A stretch of DNA of 64,000 nucleotides from assembly GCF_014653945.1 (NCBI RefSeq), contig NZ_BNAU01000001.1, positions 1-64,000 on the forward strand. Direction: 5' to 3'. Both the position numbers and the translations under genes were made by a program. A model generated the notes under the pieces. That model searched no databases and was not told the DNA's origin. It saw nothing but the letters and a program-made list of their open reading frames with translations. Below, one piece after another: positions 9,344-18,884 of the stretch. How positions within the stretch are numbered: position 1 is the stretch's first letter; each line of letters opens with the position of its first letter. The stretch is from Amycolatopsis deserti (GTDB lineage: Bacteria; Actinomycetota; Actinomycetes; Mycobacteriales; Pseudonocardiaceae).

Positions 9344-10869
9344 GACGCGGCTTCCACGCTCGCGAGCCGGTCCGGGGTGGCGATCCGGGTCGAGAAACGA
9401 ATGTGGTCGTCGTCGACGAGCCGGCCCTTGAACAGCCGGTTGTCCTTGATGAACGTGGTGTGCATCTTCCACGGCAGTTCCGTGCCCTGGCGCGGAAGCT
9501 CGTGCTTGGCCCGCTGGATGTAGCCCGCGCTGAGGTCGAGCAGGTCCACTGTGGGCATGCCCTCCGGCGGGACCGGCACGGCGATGTCGTAACCCTTCGC
9601 GTCCATCGTGCGGATCACCTCCGCGGCGAGGCGGCACACGTTGCGGATGCGCAGGGTCCACGTCGCCTTGGTGTAGCCGAGCATCATGGCCCAGTTGGGC
9701 ACGCCCGAGATCAGGGCGCCGCGGTACAGCACCGTGTCGCCCAGGTTGACCGGGGTGCCGTCCACCGTCGGCTTGATGCCGCCCAGCATCTGCATGACGA
9801 GGCCGGTCGCGGTGACGATGACGTCGGCCTCGAGCGTCCGGCCCGACTTCAGCAGGATGCCTTCGCGGGTGAACCGCTCGATCTGGTCGGTCACCACGTC
9901 GGCTTTCCCCTCGCGGATCACCTGGAAGAACTCGTTGTCCGGCGTCGCGCACAGGCGCTGGTCCCAGGGGTTGTAGGGGGGTGCGAAGTGGGTGTCGACG
10001 TCGAATCCGGCCGGCAGCTGCTTGGCCGTCCACTTGCGCAGCAGGTTGCGGCCGAAGTTCGGGAACTTGCAGAGCACGCTCACGATCAGGTGGTCGGACC
10101 ACATGTTCTTGAACCGCGTGGCGGCGTACCCGCGCTCGACGCCGAAGAGCTTCATGAGCCGCTGGGCGAGCTTGTCCACCCTGGGGACCGACGCGACGTA
10201 GCTCGGCGTGCGCTGCAACATGGTGACGTGGGCTGCCGCGCCCTCGCCCGTCAGCATCGCGGGGAGCATGGTGACGGTGGTCGCGCCGCTGCCGATGATG
10301 ACCACGCGTTTGCCGCTGTAGTCGTAGTCCTCCGGCCAGTGCTGCGGGTGGAGGATGTCGCCCTGGAAGTCCTCCCGGCCCTCGAAGCGGGGCTCGTAGC
10401 CCTTGTCGTAGCGGTAGTAGCCGGTGCCGCTGACGACGAACCTGGCCCGGATGGACTTGTGGGTTTCGTTGCCCGCCTCGTCCGTCGCGGTGACCCGCAG
10501 CGTCCACCGCGCCTCCTCGCTGGACCAGTCGGCAGCGGTGACCCGGTGGCGTAGCCGCAGGATCTTGTCGAGACCGAACTCGGTGACGGTCTCGGCCACG
10601 TAGTCGCGGATCAACGGGCCGTCGGCGATCGCCTCCTTGTGCAGCCACGGCTTGAACTCGTACCCGTAGGTGTGCACCGAGTCGTCGGACCGGACGCCCG
10701 GGTACTTGAACAGGTCCCAGGTGCCGCCGACCGCGCCGCGGCCCTCCAGCAGGAGGATCTTCTTGTCGGGGAAGTCGCTGGTCAGGTACTTCGCCGCACC
10801 GATGCCGGACAACCCGGCGCCGATGACGACGATGTCCGCCGACTCCGTCCTGTGGTCGTGGTGCTGCAT
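9340..10869 (-). CDS. Baeyer-Villiger-type flavoprotein monooxygenase
   Basis: A 509-residue FAD/NADPH enzyme. It has a first dinucleotide fold GAGLSGIG near residue 18, the Baeyer-Villiger fingerprint FxGxxxHxxxWP (FQGDILHPQHWP) near residue 173, then a second fold GSGATTVT near residue 191. Enzymes with this signature insert oxygen next to a carbonyl, or oxidise N or S atoms. ATG 10869 is preferred to the ATG nine bases upstream because GAGAGGA then has normal spacing. It is flanked by the permease (14 bases upstream) and a coupled hydrolase, as expected for ketone-to-ester-to-alcohol conversion. Confidence 0.9.
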   Translation of the reverse strand: MQHHDHRTESADIVVIGAGLSGIGAAKYLTSDFPDKKILLLEGRGAVGGTWDLFKYPGVRSDDSVHTYGYEFKPWLHKEAIADGPLIRDYVAETVTEFGLDKILRLRHRVTAADWSSEEARWTLRVTATDEAGNETHKSIRARFVVSGTGYYRYDKGYEPRFEGREDFQGDILHPQHWPEDYDYSGKRVVIIGSGATTVTMLPAMLTGEGAAAHVTMLQRTPSYVASVPRVDKLAQRLMKLFGVERGYAATRFKNMWSDHLIVSVLCKFPNFGRNLLRKWTAKQLPAGFDVDTHFAPPYNPWDQRLCATPDNEFFQVIREGKADVVTDQIERFTREGILLKSGRTLEADVIVTATGLVMQMLGGIKPTVDGTPVNLGDTVLYRGALISGVPNWAMMLGYTKATWTLRIRNVCRLAAEVIRTMDAKGYDIAVPVPPEGMPTVDLLDLSAGYIQRAKHELPRQGTELPWKMHTTFIKDNRLFKGRLVDDDHIRFSTRIATPDRLASVEAAS

Positions 10870-10883
10870 GCTGCGCATTCCTC

Positions 10884-12305
10884 TCAGTGATGGGTGTCGT
10901 CCGAGGCCGGAGCGCTCGTCAGACGGTGGGTGATCAGGAAGACCGCGAAGACCGCGGCCAGGGCGACGAGAGCCACGTACGACATCGCGTCCAGCGGTGC
11001 GGCGGGCGGATTGATCAGGCCGTTCAGGTACATCCAGGCCATGGCCGCCGCACCGGCGACGGCGCTGACGACCGCGGTCACACCGAGCCGGCCCTCTCGC
11101 GCCAGCAGCTTCACGGCACCGGCGCAGATCAAGAGGTAGGGAATCACCCAGAAGTAGACGATGAGCGTCGCTACCGAGTTGTAGACGTCGACGATGTCGT
11201 CCGGGTTCGCGGCCGCCATGACGAGGATCGCGCCGAGACCGAGGACGCTGATCGTGACGACGGCTGTCGCGGGACTCCGGTGGCGCGGGTGGATCCGGCC
11301 GGTGCGCGCGGGCAGCAGCCGGTCGGTGGCGAGCGTGGCGACGAACCGGGAACCGTAGTTGACGAAACCGATCAACGCGGCGAACGTCGCGATCGCGAGG
11401 ACCAGGTCGGTGGCCGTGGCCACGGTGCTGCCGAGGCCGCCTTCGATGGCCAGTGCCGCCGCGGGGGAGGTTCCGGCCGCCAGCGCGTCGCTCGCGGCGG
11501 TCAGGGCAGGCACCTGGAGGAAGGTCGCGACCACGTACAGGGCGCCGAGGCCGGCCGGGACGCACATCACGGCGAGCGGAACCGCGCGCTTGGCGTCGCG
11601 GGTCTCCGCGGCGAGTGCGGTGCTGCTCTCGAATCCGACCAGGAAGACCGCGCCGGCGGCGACGCCCTGGAAGATGCCGCTGGTGGTGGCTCCCTCGAAC
11701 GACAGCTGCGCGCCGAGGTCGAGGCCGGAGTGCGCGGCGGCGGCCACGGTGACGACCACCATCAGCGGGACCGAGACGGTCGCGAGCGTGACCGCCGACC
11801 GCACGGACGTGCCGAGGCCGCGATAGGCGATCGCCGCCGCGATCAGCACGGCACCGCTGTAGATGATCATCTGGACGCCGATGTCGAAACCCGATCCGAC
11901 GCCCACGGAGAGCAGGAAGCTTCCGGAGAAGAGCCCGACGAGGAAGGCGATGGCCCCGACCTGGGCGACGTAGCCGAGGAACAGCGCGGCGCCGGTGAGG
12001 ATCCGCGCCCACGGGCCGAACACGTGGGAGATGTAGGAGTAGAGCGAACCGGTGACCACGTAGCGCCGGGCGAAGCTGATGATCGACAGGCCGACCAGGC
12101 TGGTCCCGAAGGCGGCGATCAGCGCGCCGAGCCAGCTTCCGTTGCCCGCCGTGGTCAGGATGAGGGCCGGGACGGCGGCCAGGCCGACCGGCGGGACGTA
12201 GGAGGCCAGCGCCAGGCCGACCAGCTGGCTCCGGCTGAGGTGGCCGGTCACCTCGGGAGGTTCGTCGGGTGCGGGGCGGCTGGTGGCCTCGAGGTGGTCG
12301 CTCAT
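10884..12305 (-). CDS. APC-superfamily amino acid/amine permease
   Basis: 473 residues with about twelve hydrophobic helices and the APC pattern GFESSTALAAETRDAKRAVP after helix 6. It imports amino acids, polyamines or related amines by cation symport. ATG 12305 follows AGAAGGG; a longer start at 12335 lacks this site. It is the first gene of the minus-strand operon and diverges from the gamma-glutamyl ligase operon. Its place beside PuuA-, PuuC- and PuuD-like genes makes it the PuuP counterpart, though the transported amine may not be putrescine. Confidence 0.9.
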   Translation of the reverse strand: MSDHLEATSRPAPDEPPEVTGHLSRSQLVGLALASYVPPVGLAAVPALILTTAGNGSWLGALIAAFGTSLVGLSIISFARRYVVTGSLYSYISHVFGPWARILTGAALFLGYVAQVGAIAFLVGLFSGSFLLSVGVGSGFDIGVQMIIYSGAVLIAAAIAYRGLGTSVRSAVTLATVSVPLMVVVTVAAAAHSGLDLGAQLSFEGATTSGIFQGVAAGAVFLVGFESSTALAAETRDAKRAVPLAVMCVPAGLGALYVVATFLQVPALTAASDALAAGTSPAAALAIEGGLGSTVATATDLVLAIATFAALIGFVNYGSRFVATLATDRLLPARTGRIHPRHRSPATAVVTISVLGLGAILVMAAANPDDIVDVYNSVATLIVYFWVIPYLLICAGAVKLLAREGRLGVTAVVSAVAGAAAMAWMYLNGLINPPAAPLDAMSYVALVALAAVFAVFLITHRLTSAPASDDTHH

Positions 12306-12347
12306 CGTTGGGGACCCTTCTGGCGGCACATGCATTAATCGGTCATC

Positions 12348-12371
12348 TGATTAAGTCAAGCGATTCAGTGA
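12348..12371. promoter_or_regulatory. Putative TetR operator, permease side of the amine island
   Basis: TGATTAAGTCAA (12348-12359) is repeated exactly at 21000-21011 in front of the TetR and membrane-protein genes. It runs into GTCAAGCGATTCAGTGA (12355-12371), a near copy of 12465-12481. Both are AT-rich islands in otherwise very GC-rich DNA and flank the divergent promoters. Confidence 0.6.
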
Positions 12372-12464
12372 GTGTGTGCGAAGTTGCCCGAGTCGTCAAG
12401 AGAGGGCCTCGCCTGCCGTCGGAGACCGGTGTTGACACGGGGCGACCCGGCACCCATCATCTTC

Positions 12465-12492
12465 GTCAAGCGATCGAGTCAACTGACTAACT
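12465..12492. promoter_or_regulatory. Putative TetR operator, ligase side of the amine island
   Basis: GTCAAGCGATCGAGTCA matches 14 of 17 bases with 12355-12371. It is followed by GACTAACT (12485-12492), which recurs exactly at 21068-21075. The site is 38 bases from the start of the first plus-strand gene, a good position for repression. The regulator is probably the TetR encoded at 20353-20961. Confidence 0.55.
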
Positions 12493-12529
12493 ACGGTCGC
12501 GCGATGCCACCTGGCCGAGAGGGTCAAGG

Positions 12530-13210
12530 ATGACCGAAATCATGACGTTCCCGGAGGTGCCCGCGAGGCGCCCCGGAGTGTCCGAACGGGACGGCTCGGC
12601 CTTCCCCATCACGATCGAGGACGATGCGACTCCGCTCGTCCGGCTGATCGGGCGCACGTTGCGTGACTCGTCGCGAACCGGGCACGCCCACGAGGTCCTG
12701 GGCCGGTCCGCCGGCACCGTGGCGGTCCGCTCCCACGACACGCCGCAGGCCGCGACGATCGTCTTCGGCGGCGACGCCGCTGCGGTGACCAGCGGAGTCC
12801 GGGCCGAGCCGGACGCGACGGTCGTCGTCGATCTGCACGCACGCTTCGCCCCGGTGGGGGAGCCGTCCGGTGATGCCGCCCTGGCCGCCGGCGCCTTGCG
12901 CGCGTTGCGGCCGCCGCTGCCCCACTGGCGCGAGGCCGCCCAGCGCTTCTGGGACGCGACCCGCGACATCCCGGGCGTCCCCGAGGTCCTGATCGTCGAC
13001 GCCGACGGCGCCGAAGGCCCGGAGCGTGGTCAGTTCGGCGCCGGTTCGACCGAGTACCTGATGGCCGGACCGGCCGACCTCCTCGCCGGTGTCTTCACCG
13101 GGGCCGACGACTTCCTCGCCTCCTTGGCGGCCGGCCTGCGGGTCAAGGGCACGTTGGCGCAGGCGTCGGTCATGACCGCCGCGTCCTGGAGGGTTCGTTA
13201 TGGGATCTGA
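12530..13210 (+). CDS. SCP2-like small protein opening the catabolic operon
   Basis: 226 residues, soluble, with no signal peptide. The C-terminal third (EYLMAGPADLLAGV, AAGLRVKGTLAQASVM) resembles the SCP2 sterol-carrier fold, in which a domain ends with a loading site and G-x-x-V-x-G. The N-terminal half may be a second diverged copy. This assignment is tentative. It is the first gene of the plus-strand operon, and its stop lies 11 bases inside the gamma-glutamyl ligase gene, so the two are coupled. Holding a hydrophobic substrate for the ligase would fit (inference). Confidence 0.75.
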   Translation: MTEIMTFPEVPARRPGVSERDGSAFPITIEDDATPLVRLIGRTLRDSSRTGHAHEVLGRSAGTVAVRSHDTPQAATIVFGGDAAAVTSGVRAEPDATVVVDLHARFAPVGEPSGDAALAAGALRALRPPLPHWREAAQRFWDATRDIPGVPEVLIVDADGAEGPERGQFGAGSTEYLMAGPADLLAGVFTGADDFLASLAAGLRVKGTLAQASVMTAASWRVRYGI

Positions 13211-14546
13211 CCTCACCCGGCCCGCCCGCGCCGTCCGCCTCGAAGCGACCAACCACGACGGCAGCTTCCTGGGCAAGACCGTGTCGGACGCGAAGTTCGC
13301 CGCGGGCAAGGATGCCGGGTTCGCCTTCGCCGACATCCTGTTCGCGATCGACCTGGGCACCGAGATCGTCTTCGGGGACGCCTACCCGGACTGGCGCGGC
13401 AACCTCTACGACATCCAGATGATCCCGGACCCCTCGACGCTCGTGGAGTGGAAGCCGGGCCTGGACTCGGTCATCGGCGACTACTGGCTCAAGGACGGCA
13501 CACCGGTGCCGATCTGTCCGCGGAACCTGGCGCGGAAGATGGTGGACCGGCTGGCGTCGCTGGGATACACCGCGACCACCGCCGTGGAGATCGAGGCGAC
13601 CCTGTTCGAGGAGTCCATCCAGGAGGCGCGCAAGCTCGGGTACCGGGATCTGACGCCGCTGGGCGGCAGCACGGGTGCCACCTACCACCTGGCGAGGTCC
13701 GCGGACTGGGGCGGGTACATGGAAGCGGTTGTCGAGCGCCTCGATCGCGTCGGCATCGCGTGGGAGGCCTGGACCGACGAGGCCGCCCCCGGGCAGACGG
13801 AGCTGAACCTGGCGCCGGCGGATCCCATCACCCTGGCCGACTCCTGGGCCCGCACCAAGCAGATCATGCGTGAGGTCGCGTTCGACCAGGGCCACACGGT
13901 CACCTTCATGGCCAAGCCGACGGCCGGCTTCGGACAGGGCGCCCACCTCAACCTGTCGCTCCACAGCGGTGGGGTGAACCAGTTCTTCGCCGCCGACGGC
14001 CCGTCCCCGCTCATGCGGCACGCGGTCGGCGGACTGCTGGCGACGATGCCGGGCAACACCTCGATCGCGTTGCCGCAGATCACGTCCTACCGGCGGCTGG
14101 TGGACCTGACCGGACCGCCCACCACCGTGACGTGGGGCGTCAACAACAAGACCGCCGCGGTGCGCGCCATCACCGGCCACCCGAAGTACTCGCGCCTGGA
14201 GTACCGGCTGCCCGGCGCCGACGTCAACCCCTACCTCGCTGTGGCCGGCGTCCTGGCCGGGGTGCTGGCCGGCATCGAGCGGAAGATCGAGCCACCGGAG
14301 CAGGTCACGGACATGGCGTGGTGCCTGCCCGACGGCCACGGCGTGACCCGGATCCCGGACACGATGTCGAAAGCGGCCGCGGCCCTGGACGCCGATCCGC
14401 TCCTGCGGGAGTACCTCGGTGACGAGTTCGTGGACTTCTGGGTCGCGTCCCGGCGCTGGGAGTGGATGGAGTTCCACACCAAAGGCGGCGATCCGTTCGC
14501 CGAACTCTCCCAGTGGGAGTCCACCCGCTACTTCGAGTTCCCGTGA
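13200..14546 (+). CDS. Glutamine-synthetase-like gamma-glutamyl amide ligase
   Basis: 448 residues of the glutamine synthetase fold. Metal-site glutamates lie in VEIEATLF (near residue 129) and GQTELNL, the histidine in GQGAHLNLSLH (near residue 248), and a conserved NPYLAVAGVLAG near the end. Relatives such as PuuA, IpuC and AtdA1 use ATP to join glutamate to an amine. A role other than ammonia assimilation is supported by the next gene, a gamma-glutamyl amidohydrolase, and by catabolic neighbours. It ends in a GTGA overlap with a possible start of that gene. The amine substrate is not known. Confidence 0.88.
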   Translation: MGSDLTRPARAVRLEATNHDGSFLGKTVSDAKFAAGKDAGFAFADILFAIDLGTEIVFGDAYPDWRGNLYDIQMIPDPSTLVEWKPGLDSVIGDYWLKDGTPVPICPRNLARKMVDRLASLGYTATTAVEIEATLFEESIQEARKLGYRDLTPLGGSTGATYHLARSADWGGYMEAVVERLDRVGIAWEAWTDEAAPGQTELNLAPADPITLADSWARTKQIMREVAFDQGHTVTFMAKPTAGFGQGAHLNLSLHSGGVNQFFAADGPSPLMRHAVGGLLATMPGNTSIALPQITSYRRLVDLTGPPTTVTWGVNNKTAAVRAITGHPKYSRLEYRLPGADVNPYLAVAGVLAGVLAGIERKIEPPEQVTDMAWCLPDGHGVTRIPDTMSKAAAALDADPLLREYLGDEFVDFWVASRRWEWMEFHTKGGDPFAELSQWESTRYFEFP

Positions 14547-14569
14547 GCACGCCCGAGGAGACCACGCTG

Positions 14570-15352
14570 ATGAAACCACTGATCGGCATCACCGGGCGGC
14601 GGTTCCGGCTGGCGCTGCTCCGGGGAGCCGACGAGCGGTACGGCGACCGCTGCATCGACACCGCCATGTCGGACTTCGCGACGCGGATCGCCGACGCCGG
14701 CGGGCTGCCGGTGCACCTGTCCTACGACACCGGCGCGACGGACGTGTGCCAGTGGCTGTCCGGGGTCGTGATCACCGGCGGACAGGACGTCCACCCGGCG
14801 TGCTGGGGACGCGAGGTGTCGGTGGTCCGCGAGGTCGATCCCCGCACCGACCCGATGGTGCACGACGCGGCCCGGGACACCTACGAGCTCGCGCTCGTGC
14901 GGGCCGCGCTGGAGCAGGGGATTCCCGTGCTCGGCGTGTGCCGGGGCCTGCAGGTGCTCAACGTCGCGCTCGGCGGCACGCTCGTCCCGGATCTCGCGCC
15001 CGGCTCCGTGCGGCACCTGTCGGCCGAGGCCGCGCCGACCGACGGCACCGCCGATCACGTGGTGACCTTCGAGCCCGGCTCGCTCGCCGCCGGCCTGTTC
15101 GGCGAGCAGGTGATGACCAACTCCTGGCACCACCAGGCCGTCGACCGCTGCGGCACCGGACTGGTGGTGACCGGGCGGACCGGTGACGGCGTGATCGAGT
15201 CGGTCGAGCTGCCCGGGGCGCCGGTGCTCGGCGTCCAGTGGCACCCGGAGTGGATGAAGAGCACGGACCCCACGCTGACGTGGATCGTCCGCGCCGCGGC
15301 GGAGCGGCTCGCCGCCGGCCGCGGCGACGAACAACAGAGGAGCTTGCGATGA
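14570..15352 (+). CDS. Class I glutamine amidotransferase-like gamma-glutamyl hydrolase (PuuD-like)
   Basis: 260 residues. The triad of peptidase family C26 is visible: Cys in LGVCRGLQVLN (near residue 123) and His/Glu in GVQWHPEW (near residue 224). The N-terminal KPLIGITG is typical of PuuD. It releases glutamate from gamma-glutamyl amides. ATG 14570 has GAGGAG nine bases upstream; an in-frame GTG at 14543 overlaps the ligase stop and is an alternative. The stop overlaps the next gene (ATGA). Confidence 0.9.
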   Translation: MKPLIGITGRRFRLALLRGADERYGDRCIDTAMSDFATRIADAGGLPVHLSYDTGATDVCQWLSGVVITGGQDVHPACWGREVSVVREVDPRTDPMVHDAARDTYELALVRAALEQGIPVLGVCRGLQVLNVALGGTLVPDLAPGSVRHLSAEAAPTDGTADHVVTFEPGSLAAGLFGEQVMTNSWHHQAVDRCGTGLVVTGRTGDGVIESVELPGAPVLGVQWHPEWMKSTDPTLTWIVRAAAERLAAGRGDEQQRSLR

Positions 15353-17715
15353 CCGCGAACGTGGCCCGCCCGGAACCGGTCGTGCCGGCCGGGCGGATCG
15401 GCGACGATCCCGCCATCCCGACGCTGACCGGACTGCTGGCGCGGCGCGCGCAGGACTCACCGGACCGCGAGTTCCTGCGCTTCGGCGAATGGTCGTGGAG
15501 TTTCGCCGACATCGACGCCTGGACCTCCCGGCTGGCGCACCGGATGATCGACACCGACGGCGTCCGGCCGGGGGACCGGGTGGCGATCATGCTGCCGAAC
15601 GTCGTGCACTGGCCGGTCGTGTGGCTCGCGGCCCTGAAGGCCGGGGCGATCGCGGTGCCGGTCAACTGCTCCTACCAGCGGGCCGATCTCGCCTTCGTCC
15701 TGCGGGATTCCGGTGCGCGCCTGGTGTTCACCGACGCCGAGCGGTCCGGGCTGGTCGCCGACGTCCGGGCGGCCGAGGCCGACCTCGCCGACGTTCGCGT
15801 CGTCGACGTGGCCGACGACGGGTCCGAACCGTTCCCGGCGACGGCGCCCGCGGTGCCGGTCGAGGCAGGTACGCTCGCGAACCTGCAGTACACCTCGGGA
15901 ACCACGGGCTTTCCGAAGGCGTGCATGCTCACCCACGACTACTGGGCCCGGCTGGGTTGGGTGTGCGCCGCGGCGGCCGGGCTTTCGCGCGAGGACGTGA
16001 TCCTGACCGCGCAGCCGTTCTCCTACATGGATCCACAGTGGAACGCCGCGCTCGCCCTCACGGTCGCCGCGCCGCTGGTCGTGCTGCCCCGGTTCTCCGC
16101 GTCGACCTTCGTGGCCGACGTCCGCCGCCACCGCGCGACCTTCTGCTACGTCCTCGGATCGATGCCGACGCTGCTGTTCAAGCAGCCACCCACCGACGAG
16201 GACCGCGACAACGACCTCCGGCTGGTGTTCTGCTCGGGCATCCCGGCCGGTCTGCACGCCCGGCTGGAGGAGCGGTGGGGCGCCCCGTGGCGGGAGATCT
16301 ACGGGATGACCGAGTCCGGAGTGGACCTGTTCAGCCCGCCGGGCGACACCGGCGCCGTGGGCAGCGGGAGCCTCGGACGGCCGTTGCCGTCCAAACAGGT
16401 CCGCATCGTCGGCCCCGACGGCACCGAGGTGCCCGACGGTGAGCCCGGCGAACTGATCACCGCGGGCAAGCCGATGATGAACGGCTACTGGAACCGGCCG
16501 GAGGACACCGCCCGGGTGCTGCGGAAAGGTTGGCTGCACACCGGCGATCTCGTCGTCCGCCACCCCGGCGGCGGCATCCAGCTGGTCGGGCGGATCAAGG
16601 ACATGGTGCGGCGCGGCGGTGAGAACGTCGCGAGCGTCGAGGTCGAGACCGTGCTGGAACGCGACGACAGGGTGGTCGCGGCCGCGGTCGTCGCCGAACC
16701 CGACGAGATCCTCGGCGAGGAGGTCAAGGCGTTCGTGCAGCTGGCGCCCGGGGTGCCGGCCGAGCGTGCGACGGCGGAGGAGATCGTCGAGCGGGCCGGC
16801 CGGGAACTCGCCCGCTTCAAGGTGCCGCGCTACATCGAGTTCGTCACCAGCTTCCCCCGCACGCCGTCCGAACGCATCTCCAAACCGGCCCTCAAGGCCC
16901 GCGCCGCGGCCGAGCCGGGCGTCACCTACGACTTCGGTAAGCGGCGCACCAGCACGGCCGCGTCCGGATTCCTCGACGCCGAGGTCGTCCGGGACGTCGC
17001 CGTGCTGACGTTCCGGCGTCCCGACAAGCTCAACGCCCTGGACGTGCCCACCCGGCTCAAGCTCGCCGCGGCCATCCGCGAGTACGGCACCGGCGAGCGC
17101 GTGCGCGGGATCGTGCTCACCGGCGCCGGCCGGGCCTTCTCCGCCGGGCAGGACCTGCAGAGTCCGATGTCCACCGATGCCGAGGTCGAAGAGGCGTTCG
17201 CGAGCTTCCACGACATCACCCGGGCCATCCTGCAGACCCGGGTTCCCGTGGTCGCGGCCGTCAACGGTCTCGCCGTCGGCGGAGCCTCGGAGATCACCCT
17301 GTGCTGCGACGCCCGCATCGGAACCCCGGCGACGGAGTACTACCAGCCGGAGAACATGCGGGGCCTCACGATCTCCAACGCCTCCAGCGTGCTGCTCAGG
17401 CGCCTCGTCGGCAACCACGCGATGCGCATGGTCCTCGGGTCCCCGCGGATCGGGTCCGCGGAGGCCCTGCGGATCGGGCTGCTGGACGAGATCGTCGAGC
17501 CCGGCACGTTGATCGACCGCGCGATCGACACGGTCCTCGAGTGGACCCCGGAGGGCAACACGACAGCCCTGCACCTGGAGCTCCTCCGGCCGGAGAGCGA
17601 GGAGATCGAGAAGGCGTTCGCCCGGGAGGACGCGGCCGCGAAGGCGGCGTGGGAGAGCGGAGCGCTCACCGCCGGCGTCCAGAGCTTCCTGGCGGCCAGG
17701 AGCGCCGGCGCGTAA
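15349..17715 (+). CDS. Fused acyl-CoA synthetase / enoyl-CoA hydratase
   Basis: 788 residues with two enzymes in one chain. Residues 1-525 are an ANL acyl-CoA ligase with the phosphate loop YTSGTTGFPKA near 181, YGMTESG, TGDLV and the hinge GRIKDMVRRGGENV. From about 535 there is a crotonase fold (VLTFRRPDKLNALD, oxyanion residues in AFSAGQDL and VNGLAVGGASEITL). Such a protein would activate a carboxylate with CoA and hydrate or otherwise process the enoyl-CoA product. The fusion is continuous with no frameshift. ATG 15349 overlaps the upstream stop, in a coupled operon. Confidence 0.9.
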   Translation: MTANVARPEPVVPAGRIGDDPAIPTLTGLLARRAQDSPDREFLRFGEWSWSFADIDAWTSRLAHRMIDTDGVRPGDRVAIMLPNVVHWPVVWLAALKAGAIAVPVNCSYQRADLAFVLRDSGARLVFTDAERSGLVADVRAAEADLADVRVVDVADDGSEPFPATAPAVPVEAGTLANLQYTSGTTGFPKACMLTHDYWARLGWVCAAAAGLSREDVILTAQPFSYMDPQWNAALALTVAAPLVVLPRFSASTFVADVRRHRATFCYVLGSMPTLLFKQPPTDEDRDNDLRLVFCSGIPAGLHARLEERWGAPWREIYGMTESGVDLFSPPGDTGAVGSGSLGRPLPSKQVRIVGPDGTEVPDGEPGELITAGKPMMNGYWNRPEDTARVLRKGWLHTGDLVVRHPGGGIQLVGRIKDMVRRGGENVASVEVETVLERDDRVVAAAVVAEPDEILGEEVKAFVQLAPGVPAERATAEEIVERAGRELARFKVPRYIEFVTSFPRTPSERISKPALKARAAAEPGVTYDFGKRRTSTAASGFLDAEVVRDVAVLTFRRPDKLNALDVPTRLKLAAAIREYGTGERVRGIVLTGAGRAFSAGQDLQSPMSTDAEVEEAFASFHDITRAILQTRVPVVAAVNGLAVGGASEITLCCDARIGTPATEYYQPENMRGLTISNASSVLLRRLVGNHAMRMVLGSPRIGSAEALRIGLLDEIVEPGTLIDRAIDTVLEWTPEGNTTALHLELLRPESEEIEKAFAREDAAAKAAWESGALTAGVQSFLAARSAGA

Positions 17716-17761
17716 CCCGGACTCGCACCACCCGCACCACAACGACGAGAGACGAGCCGAG

Positions 17762-18859
17762 ATGATCGACACCCAGGCCGCGGTACTGACCGCGTTCACC
17801 AAGCCACTCGAGCTGACCACCATCCGGGTGGACGACCCCGAACCGCACGAGGTGCGGGTCGCGGTCACGAACGTGGGGCTGTGCCACAGCGACCTGCACT
17901 ACCTGAACGGGGCGGTGCCGACCGGCCTGCCCGCCGTGCTCGGGCACGAGGTGGCCGGCGTGGTCGAGTCCGTCGGCTCCCAGGTGACCGGGCTGCGGCC
18001 CGGCGACCGCGTGGTCGGCGCGCTGACTCCGCCCTGCGGCAGCTGCACCAACTGCGACGCCGGATGGTCGACCCAGTGCCTGCGTCTCGAACAGGTGCGC
18101 CGCCGCCGGCGGCCCGCCTTCCAGAGCGCGGACGGGCGGCCGATCGAACGGCTCGCCGGCATCGGGGCGTTCTCCCAGCACATCCTCCTCCGCGAGAACG
18201 CGCTGGTGAAACTCCCGGACGACGTGCCGCTGCACGTCGGATGCCTGCTGGCCTGCTGCGTCATCACCGGCGTCGGCGCCGTCTTCCGCGGCGCACGCGT
18301 GCGGCCCGGCAGCACGGTCGCCGTCATCGGCTGCGGCGGCGTCGGATCGGCCATCATCCAGGGCGCCCGGCTCGCCGGCGCCTCGGCCATCGTCGCGATC
18401 GACCTCGACGAGGCGCGCCTGGAAGCCGCGCGCGGCTACGGCGCCACCCACGTCATCAACGGCGCGGACGGCGACCCGGTCACCGAACTCCACCGCCTGC
18501 TGGGTGACGGGGTGGACTACTCCTTCGAAGCGGTCGGCTCCGCCGGCACCGCGGAAACCGCCCTCGCGCTGGTGCGCCCGACGGGCACCGCGTGCCTGGT
18601 CGGGATCGCGCCCGATGGCGCCCGGCTCAGCATCCCGGCGTCGGACTTCTTCTTCGAGGAGAAGCGGCTCATCGGCTCCTACATGGGCTCGGGGCAGGCG
18701 CGGCAGGACATCGGCCAGCTCGCGCTGCTGTACCGGCAGGGACGCCTGCTGCTCGACGAGATGGTCACCCGCGTCATCCCGTTCGCCGAGATCAACGACG
18801 GCTTCACGGCGATGAAGTCCGGCGACGTGACCCGGATCGTCGCCGATCTCCGGTCCTGA
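17762..18859 (+). CDS. Zinc-dependent alcohol dehydrogenase (MDR family)
   Basis: 365 residues. The catalytic zinc ligands are Cys near 39 in GLCHSDLHY and the GHE motif near 60. A structural zinc loop with four cysteines (CGSCTNCDAGWSTQC) starts near residue 90. The cofactor fold is GCGGVGSA near residue 190, followed by an acidic residue (AIDLDE), which favours NAD+. It oxidises an alcohol to an aldehyde or ketone. It lies between the fused CoA ligase and an aldehyde dehydrogenase, a standard alcohol-to-acid pair. Confidence 0.92.
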   Translation: MIDTQAAVLTAFTKPLELTTIRVDDPEPHEVRVAVTNVGLCHSDLHYLNGAVPTGLPAVLGHEVAGVVESVGSQVTGLRPGDRVVGALTPPCGSCTNCDAGWSTQCLRLEQVRRRRRPAFQSADGRPIERLAGIGAFSQHILLRENALVKLPDDVPLHVGCLLACCVITGVGAVFRGARVRPGSTVAVIGCGGVGSAIIQGARLAGASAIVAIDLDEARLEAARGYGATHVINGADGDPVTELHRLLGDGVDYSFEAVGSAGTAETALALVRPTGTACLVGIAPDGARLSIPASDFFFEEKRLIGSYMGSGQARQDIGQLALLYRQGRLLLDEMVTRVIPFAEINDGFTAMKSGDVTRIVADLRS

Positions 18860-18884
18860 CCCCCTGAGCGCGGAGGGAATCCCC

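Noticed and set aside
13200-14546. Housekeeping glutamine synthetase
   Set aside because: The gene lies in a catabolic operon directly before a gamma-glutamyl amidohydrolase, so an ammonia-assimilation role is less likely than gamma-glutamyl amide synthesis.
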